A stretch of DNA of 64,000 bases, from NCBI RefSeq assembly GCF_016641735.1, contig NZ_JAEDAO010000001.1, positions 1,178,001-1,242,000 of the forward strand. Direction: 5' to 3'. Shown here one piece after another: positions 59,859-64,000 of this stretch (the first letter of the stretch is position 1; each line of letters opens with the position of its first letter). The notes beneath the pieces are model-generated. The model saw only the letters and a program-made list of their open reading frames with translations. It had not been told where the DNA came from and did not search any database. The DNA comes from Ramlibacter algicola. Lineage in GTDB: Bacteria; Pseudomonadota; Gammaproteobacteria; Burkholderiales; Burkholderiaceae_C. A program made the translations under genes and the position numbers.

Positions 59859-60682
59859 CGTTCCTCCACGGCAAGCACGTCCGAGCGAACGATATCCGCC
59901 AGCACTACCTGCGCTATGGCGGCCAAGGGCCCGCCGTTGTCCTCGTGCCCGGCATCGTCAGCCCCGCGGCCCTGTGGGACCGGGTCGGACGCTGGCTTGG
60001 CCTCACGCACGACTGCTACCTGCTGGACGTGCGGGGCCGCGGGCTGTCGGAAGCTGGGCCGCACCTGGACTACGGCGTCGATGCGTGCGCACACGACGTT
60101 CTCGAATTCGCCCGCGCGCTCGGGCTGGGGGCGTACGTCCTCGTCGGCCACTCCATGGGGGCCAGGATCGCTGCCCGGGCTGGCAACAGCCCGTCTGCAT
60201 CGATGACGAAGATCGTGCTGCTCGATCCTCCCACCAGCGGCCCAGGCCGCCGGCCGTACCCGGTCCCGATCGAGCGCACGCTGAACGCCGTTCGCGCAGC
60301 GCATCGCGGGGAAGCCGAGGAACTGCTGCGCCGGCCCGACCAGCCGCCGTGGCCGGAAGACCTGCTGCTGCTGCGGGCGGAGTGGCTGGCCACCTGCGAT
60401 GAGCGGGCGGTGCATGTCGCCTACGACGACTTCCATGGGGAGGACATGTTCTCGGACATCGCATCGGCACGCGTGCCCCTGAGCCTCGTCTGCGCAGGTC
60501 GCGGCGGCGTGGTGTCCGACGAAGACGTGCGCGAGATGCTGCACTTGCAACCAACGCTGCAGGTTGCCCGCCTGCCCAACGCTGGCCACCAGATGCAGGT
60601 GGACGATTTCGGCGGCTTCTGCGCCGCGCTGGCTTCGGCGCTCGGAGTTGCTTTGCCAGACGATCACAGGAGAGTGCAATGA
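59855..60682 (+). CDS. nicD: N-formylmaleamate deformylase (NicD)
   Basis: A 275-residue alpha/beta hydrolase that removes formate from N-formylmaleamate. It follows P. putida NicD along its length: HVRANDIRQHYLRYGGQGPA at the start, LLDVRGRGLSEAGPHLDYG, the nucleophile elbow VGHSMGARI (Ser100), LLDPPTSGPGRRPYP, AEWLATC and the late NAGHQMQVDD with the catalytic His. GTG 59855 overlaps the upstream stop, and its own stop overlaps nicX (ATGA). Confidence 0.9.
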   Translation: MTFLHGKHVRANDIRQHYLRYGGQGPAVVLVPGIVSPAALWDRVGRWLGLTHDCYLLDVRGRGLSEAGPHLDYGVDACAHDVLEFARALGLGAYVLVGHSMGARIAARAGNSPSASMTKIVLLDPPTSGPGRRPYPVPIERTLNAVRAAHRGEAEELLRRPDQPPWPEDLLLLRAEWLATCDERAVHVAYDDFHGEDMFSDIASARVPLSLVCAGRGGVVSDEDVREMLHLQPTLQVARLPNAGHQMQVDDFGGFCAALASALGVALPDDHRRVQ

Positions 60683-61716
60683 AACTCGATGCCGAACTGC
60701 TCACGTTGTTCCGGAAGGAATTGGAGTTGTGCCGGATCGGGCCCGGCCAGGTGCTGGCGGTGCTCAGCGCCGGGGACGAGAAGGCCGAGTACGCGCAAGC
60801 TTTCATGGTCGCTGCGGGGCAGTTGGGTGCACAGGCGCTCAACGTGAACGTCACCCGGTCCCAGCAGAACGCGGTCGGCGTGCAAGGACGCCATCCCCTG
60901 GTTGGCAACGACCTGGCCATGCGAACGCTCAAGTCGGCCGACATGGTGATCGACCTGGTGGGCTTGCTCTTCTCGCGGGAGCAGGCGGAGATCCAGGCGG
61001 CCGGTGCCCGCATCCTGCGGGTGATGGAGCCCCTGCATGTCATCAAGCAGATGTTCCCGACCGAGGATTTGCGCAGGCGCGTCGACCGGGCGAAACAGCT
61101 GCTGGAAGGCGCGTCGGAGCTGCGCTTCACGTCCCGGGCAGGCACTGACATGCGGTATGCGCTGGGCCAGTACCCGGTCATCTCCGAGTACGGATACACC
61201 GACCAGCCGGGGCGCTGGGACCACCTCCCCTCGGGCTTCGCATTCACGCAGGGCAACGATGGCCAAGTGGACGGAACGGTGGTGCTGCAGCCGGGCGACA
61301 TCATCGCGGCCTTCAAGCAGTTCGTGCAGTCACGGGTGGTCCTGACCGTGCGCGACGGCTCCATCACCGACATCAGCGGTGACGGGATGGACGCGGAGCT
61401 GATCCGGGACTACATGAACAGCTTCGCGGACCCCCGCGCATTCGCCATCTCGCACATCGGCTGGGGGCTCAACGAGCGTGCGCGCTGGTACCAGTTCTCG
61501 GCCACTCGCGAGTTGCCGCAGGAGCACGTGATGAATGCGCTCTCCTTCTACGGCAACGTCCTGTTCTCCACCGGCCCCAACCTGGAGCTGGGTGGCACCA
61601 ACGACACGGCTTGCCACATGGACTTGCCGATGCGCCGTTGCAGCCTCTGGCTGGACGACGTGGAAATCCTGCGCGACGGCGACGTCGTGCATGCGGACAT
61701 GAAGATTGCGCGCTGA
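60679..61716 (+). CDS. nicX: 2,5-Dihydroxypyridine 5,6-dioxygenase (NicX)
   Basis: A 345-residue extradiol-like Fe(II) dioxygenase of the M29-peptidase-like NicX family, opening the ring of 2,5-dihydroxypyridine to N-formylmaleamate. Diagnostic blocks are GQYPVISEYGYTDQPGRWDH with LPSGFAFTQG, FAISHIGWGLNERARW and FYGNVLFSTGPNLELGGTND. His259, His313 and Asp315 have the spacing of the NicX metal triad. It is coupled to nicD. This is the most diagnostic enzyme of the cluster. Confidence 0.92.
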   Translation: MKLDAELLTLFRKELELCRIGPGQVLAVLSAGDEKAEYAQAFMVAAGQLGAQALNVNVTRSQQNAVGVQGRHPLVGNDLAMRTLKSADMVIDLVGLLFSREQAEIQAAGARILRVMEPLHVIKQMFPTEDLRRRVDRAKQLLEGASELRFTSRAGTDMRYALGQYPVISEYGYTDQPGRWDHLPSGFAFTQGNDGQVDGTVVLQPGDIIAAFKQFVQSRVVLTVRDGSITDISGDGMDAELIRDYMNSFADPRAFAISHIGWGLNERARWYQFSATRELPQEHVMNALSFYGNVLFSTGPNLELGGTNDTACHMDLPMRRCSLWLDDVEILRDGDVVHADMKIAR

Positions 61717-61740
61717 CCCACCACACGAAGGAGTGAACCG

Positions 61741-62703
61741 ATGAAGATGCGATCCGCCTTGCTGGCGCTGCTTTCCCTGCTCGCCACCGCCCCGGCGCTT
61801 GCCCAGGACAACTACCCGAACCGGCCCATCAAGTTCGTCGTCGGCTTCGCGCCGGGCGGCGGCACGGACATCCTGGCCCGCATCGTGGCGACGCCGCTCT
61901 CGCAGCGCCTGGGGCAGCCCGTGGTGGTCGACAACGTTCCCGGCGCCAGCGGCGCCATCGCGAACACGAACGTGAAGAACGCGGCTGCGGACGGCTACAC
62001 GTTGCTCATCGGCGCGAGCGGCGCGATGGCGATCAACCCGGCCGTGCAGGCGAAGCTGCCGTACGACCCGGTCAAGGACTACGCCCCGATCACCGTCCTC
62101 GGGACCTATCCCATCGTGTTCAGCAGCAAGCTGGACCTACCGGTGAAAAACGCGCGCGAGCTCATCGATCGAGCCAAGGCCAACCCCGGCGCCCTGAACT
62201 ACGGCGGTGCCGGCGTGCTGTTCCAGTTGACCGGCGAGCTGTTCAACCAGCAGGCCGGCACGTCCATGCAGTTCGTGCCCTACAAGGGCAGCGCGCCTGC
62301 GGTGTCCGCGATCCTGGGCGGAGAGATCGACCTGCTCGTGGCCGACGTTGCGCCGGTGAAGTCGCTGATCGAAGCAAAGAAGGTGCGCCCGCTGGCCATC
62401 ACCTCGGCCACCCGCTCGAAGATCTTCCCGGACATCCCGACGCTCGCCGAATCCGGCCTGCCGGGCTTCAAGGTGGACGTGTTCGTCGGCCTGTTCGCCC
62501 GTGCCGGCACGCCGCAGCCCGTGATCGAGAAGTTGCACCGCGAGATTGCCGCCGTGCTGGCGCAGCCGGAGGTGCAACAACAGATCGAAAAGCTTGGCAT
62601 CACGCCGTCCGGCATCAGCCCGGCAGAAACAGGGGCGATGCTGAAGTCGGAGATCGCACGCTACACGGCGGCAGCGCAGCGCGCCAACATCAAGATCGAC
62701 TGA
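61741..62703 (+). CDS. Bug-family (TctC-like) periplasmic solute-binding protein
   Basis: A 320-residue receptor with a Sec signal peptide (MKMRSALLALLSLLATAPAL, AQ). Bug motifs are YPNRPIKFVVGFAPGGGTDI, VVVDNVPGASGAIAN and LNYGGAGVLFQLTGELF. It follows nicX by 24 bp and is the second such receptor in the operon. It probably binds a second acid of the pathway, or has a sensing role, since no TctAB permease is encoded nearby. Confidence 0.9.
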   Translation: MKMRSALLALLSLLATAPALAQDNYPNRPIKFVVGFAPGGGTDILARIVATPLSQRLGQPVVVDNVPGASGAIANTNVKNAAADGYTLLIGASGAMAINPAVQAKLPYDPVKDYAPITVLGTYPIVFSSKLDLPVKNARELIDRAKANPGALNYGGAGVLFQLTGELFNQQAGTSMQFVPYKGSAPAVSAILGGEIDLLVADVAPVKSLIEAKKVRPLAITSATRSKIFPDIPTLAESGLPGFKVDVFVGLFARAGTPQPVIEKLHREIAAVLAQPEVQQQIEKLGITPSGISPAETGAMLKSEIARYTAAAQRANIKID

Positions 62704-62719
62704 GCGGAGCCCTGGTCGC

Positions 62720-63328
62720 ATGGCAATGGAACTCACGGGGGACCGGCTCATCCCGGCTTCCCTCGAGCGCACCTGGCAGGCGCTGAACGATCCGGAGATG
62801 CTCCGGCGCAGCATCCCTGGCTGCGAATCACTCGAGCGTGACGGGGAGGAGGGCTTCGTAGCCCTGCTTGCCTTGCGCGTGGGCCCGGTGAACGCGAAGT
62901 TCAAGGGCAAGGTGCGACTCAGTGACGTGGTGCCGCTGGAGGGCTACACCCTCCAGTTCGAAGGACAAGGCGGGGTGGCCGGCTTCGGCAAGGGTTCCGC
63001 GCAAGTGCGCGTGGCCGCCGAAGGGCCGCAGGCAACCCGCCTCAACTACCGGGCAACTGCAACGGTTGGCGGCAAGATCGCCCAGGTGGGCGCCCGGCTT
63101 GTCGACGCCACGGCCCGGATGATGGCGGAAAATTTCTTTCGAGATTTCGAAGCCGCGCTCACGGCGGAGATGCCAGAGCCGGCGCCAGCCGAATCGCCGG
63201 CAGTGTCCGCAGCGTCAGGTGAACCCGCAGCCATCGCCGCCAACAGTCGCGTGCGGCGCCTGGTCCTCCCAGCCGGCATTGGGCTGCTCATCGTGCTCGG
63301 CATCTTCTCGGTTGTTGCATTTCGCTGA
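62720..63328 (+). CDS. CoxG-like SRPBCC protein with C-terminal membrane anchor
   Basis: A 202-residue CoxG (CO dehydrogenase subunit G) family protein. The START-like domain covers residues 1-150 (MELTGDRLIPASLERTWQAL, IPGCESLERDGEEGFVALLA, AKFKGKVRLSDVVPLEGYTL). A linker rich in Ala/Pro/Glu follows, then one transmembrane helix at the end (LVLPAGIGLLIVLGIFSVVA). CoxG recruits the molybdenum hydroxylase to the membrane in carboxydotrophs, so a similar anchor role for the CoxMSL-type enzyme here is likely. Last gene of the operon. Confidence 0.88.
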   Translation: MAMELTGDRLIPASLERTWQALNDPEMLRRSIPGCESLERDGEEGFVALLALRVGPVNAKFKGKVRLSDVVPLEGYTLQFEGQGGVAGFGKGSAQVRVAAEGPQATRLNYRATATVGGKIAQVGARLVDATARMMAENFFRDFEAALTAEMPEPAPAESPAVSAASGEPAAIAANSRVRRLVLPAGIGLLIVLGIFSVVAFR

Positions 63329-63744
63329 CCGGCTGCCCAGTCCCTGGCGGAAGTGGCGGCACCCCAGGGTGCGTTTTCCGCTAGCCCTGCGCGGCCCATC
63401 GCCTCAGCACCGCACGCATGTGCCGCGCCGCTGAACTCTCCAAGAAGCAGCCCTAGTCCGACTAGCGGCCCGCAAAGCCCCATGCTCCCGATCTGATCCG
63501 GTCGTTTTTGCAGGATCTGCACCTACTTGTACGCCTCGGACTGTGCACACTGCCCGGGGAGGATGAACCCAGTCTGCAACTTGCAAGTACTTAGGCGCCC
63601 AATACTACCGAGGGATGTAGCTCCCTCGGCAGAGGGTTCGCTCGCCTCAGCGCGACGGCGCGCAGGTGGACGCCGAAGGTGGTCCCGAAGGGACGCGAGC
63701 AACTGCGAGCGCAATCCCTCCTGCCGGTGTTCAATCGCGCTGTC
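63329..63744. other. Intergenic region with a hairpin at 63608-63629
   Basis: 416 bases with no supported gene; minus-strand frames here are shadows. CCGAGGGA-TGTAGC-TCCCTCGG (63608-63629) is a perfect 8-bp stem with a 6-nt loop but no T tract, so its role as terminator or leader structure is open. Confidence 0.45.
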
Positions 63745-64000
63745 ATGCGGGTGGACAGGCGATCTGAAACCAAGCAGTGGCTTTGCAGCCTCGCCGCAGC
63801 CACCTTGTCCTGCGCCGCCCAGGGTCAGGTGCTCGCCCCCGACGCCATCTCCCTCGCCCTCGGCACCACCCAGACCCACACGCCCACAGTCGCCGCACGA
63901 CTCATCTGGAACACCGACTGGGAACGCCGCCTGGACACCGCCCGCTTCAATCTGCAACTCGAACTCGGGCTGGCCTCGCTCAGGACCGCCCGCGATCGGG
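63745..64000 (+). CDS. Exported protein, possible outer-membrane beta-barrel (3' truncated by window edge)
   Basis: Open frame of 85 codons running off the window from ATG 63745. The start (MRVDRRSETKQWLCSLAAAT, LSCAAQG) looks like a signal peptide. The following SLALGTTQTHTPTVAARLIW and NTDWERR, FNLQLELGLASL have alternating residues of a beta-barrel and loosely recall PagL-like lipid A deacylases. Too little is visible for a firm call; codon use looks genuine. Confidence 0.5.
   Translation, partial: MRVDRRSETKQWLCSLAAATLSCAAQGQVLAPDAISLALGTTQTHTPTVAARLIWNTDWERRLDTARFNLQLELGLASLRTARDR

Noticed and set aside
63523..63957. Minus-strand open frame of 144 codons near the window end
   Set aside because: Gly/Ala/Arg-rich shadow of the plus-strand exported-protein gene and the upstream gap; no start signal.

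Overview
The window is GC-rich chromosomal DNA from a betaproteobacterium, most likely Comamonadaceae (Ramlibacter/Variovorax-like). The inference rests on codon and base use, several Bug-type (TctC) solute receptors, TRAP transport genes, Cox/XDH-type molybdenum hydroxylases and IclR/LysR/GntR-controlled catabolic operons. No taxonomic marker was compared.

Region 1 (1-4371), core chromosome: the end of an NsrR-like Fe-S regulator, a GFA-family Zn protein, a minus-strand pair (FMN 2-hydroxyacid dehydrogenase and 2-keto-4-pentenoate hydratase-like enzyme), serS and tRNA-Ser(CGA).

Region 2 (about 4358-38527), an integrated island of about 34 kb. A P4-type tyrosine integrase lies beside the tRNA, and the last 14 bp of the tRNA gene (CTCCTGCTCCGCCA, 4358-4371) recur exactly at 38514-38527, marking attL and attR. 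The left third is a phage-satellite-like replication module: AlpA-like, ParB-like, SF2 helicase, Toprim primase, DUF1376 protein followed by iteron-like repeats, a RusA-like protein and a small-terminase-like HTH protein, with no capsid, tail or lysis genes. The middle holds poorly known cargo: an HTH/coiled-coil protein, two DUF2971-like proteins and an HTH-HTH-GIY-YIG protein. The right 21 kb is a phosphorothioate (PT) defence locus of the Ssp type, made of two convergent operons. The plus-strand operon is sspF-sspG-sspH-like. The minus-strand operon is sspB-sspC-sspD followed by three extra genes: a protein with two GHKL ATPase modules (MutL/MORC-like plus histidine kinase), a receiver-like partner with a large insertion, and an HsdR_N-type nuclease/STAND ATPase/helical-repeat protein. 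This extra trio inside a PT locus is the most interesting feature. A near-consensus LexA box lies upstream of sspB. There is no sspA in the window.

Region 3 (38528-38839), a junction scar. A second int-less copy of an island left-end layout (terminator-like hairpin plus 12-bp-spaced GGGGTA repeats) abuts a CitE-type lyase gene cut off after about 50 codons.

Region 4 (38850-52185), accessory catabolism: CaiB-type CoA-transferase and asparaginase; an HpcH/HpaI aldolase with a TRAP transporter and GntR regulator; a minus-strand operon (CMD-family protein, two cupins, a flavin ketosteroid-dehydrogenase-like enzyme, an SRPBCC protein) opposite a LysR regulator; and an ABC receptor.

Region 5 (52390-63328), a nicotinate-type catabolic cluster: an IclR regulator divergent from a translationally coupled operon (Bug receptor, NicF-like amidase, flavin monooxygenase, CoxM/CoxS/CoxL hydroxylase, NicD, NicX, second Bug receptor, CoxG-like protein). 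NicD and NicX are recognised with confidence. They place 2,5-dihydroxypyridine and N-formylmaleamate in the pathway. No maleate isomerase is present. The window ends inside an exported-protein gene.
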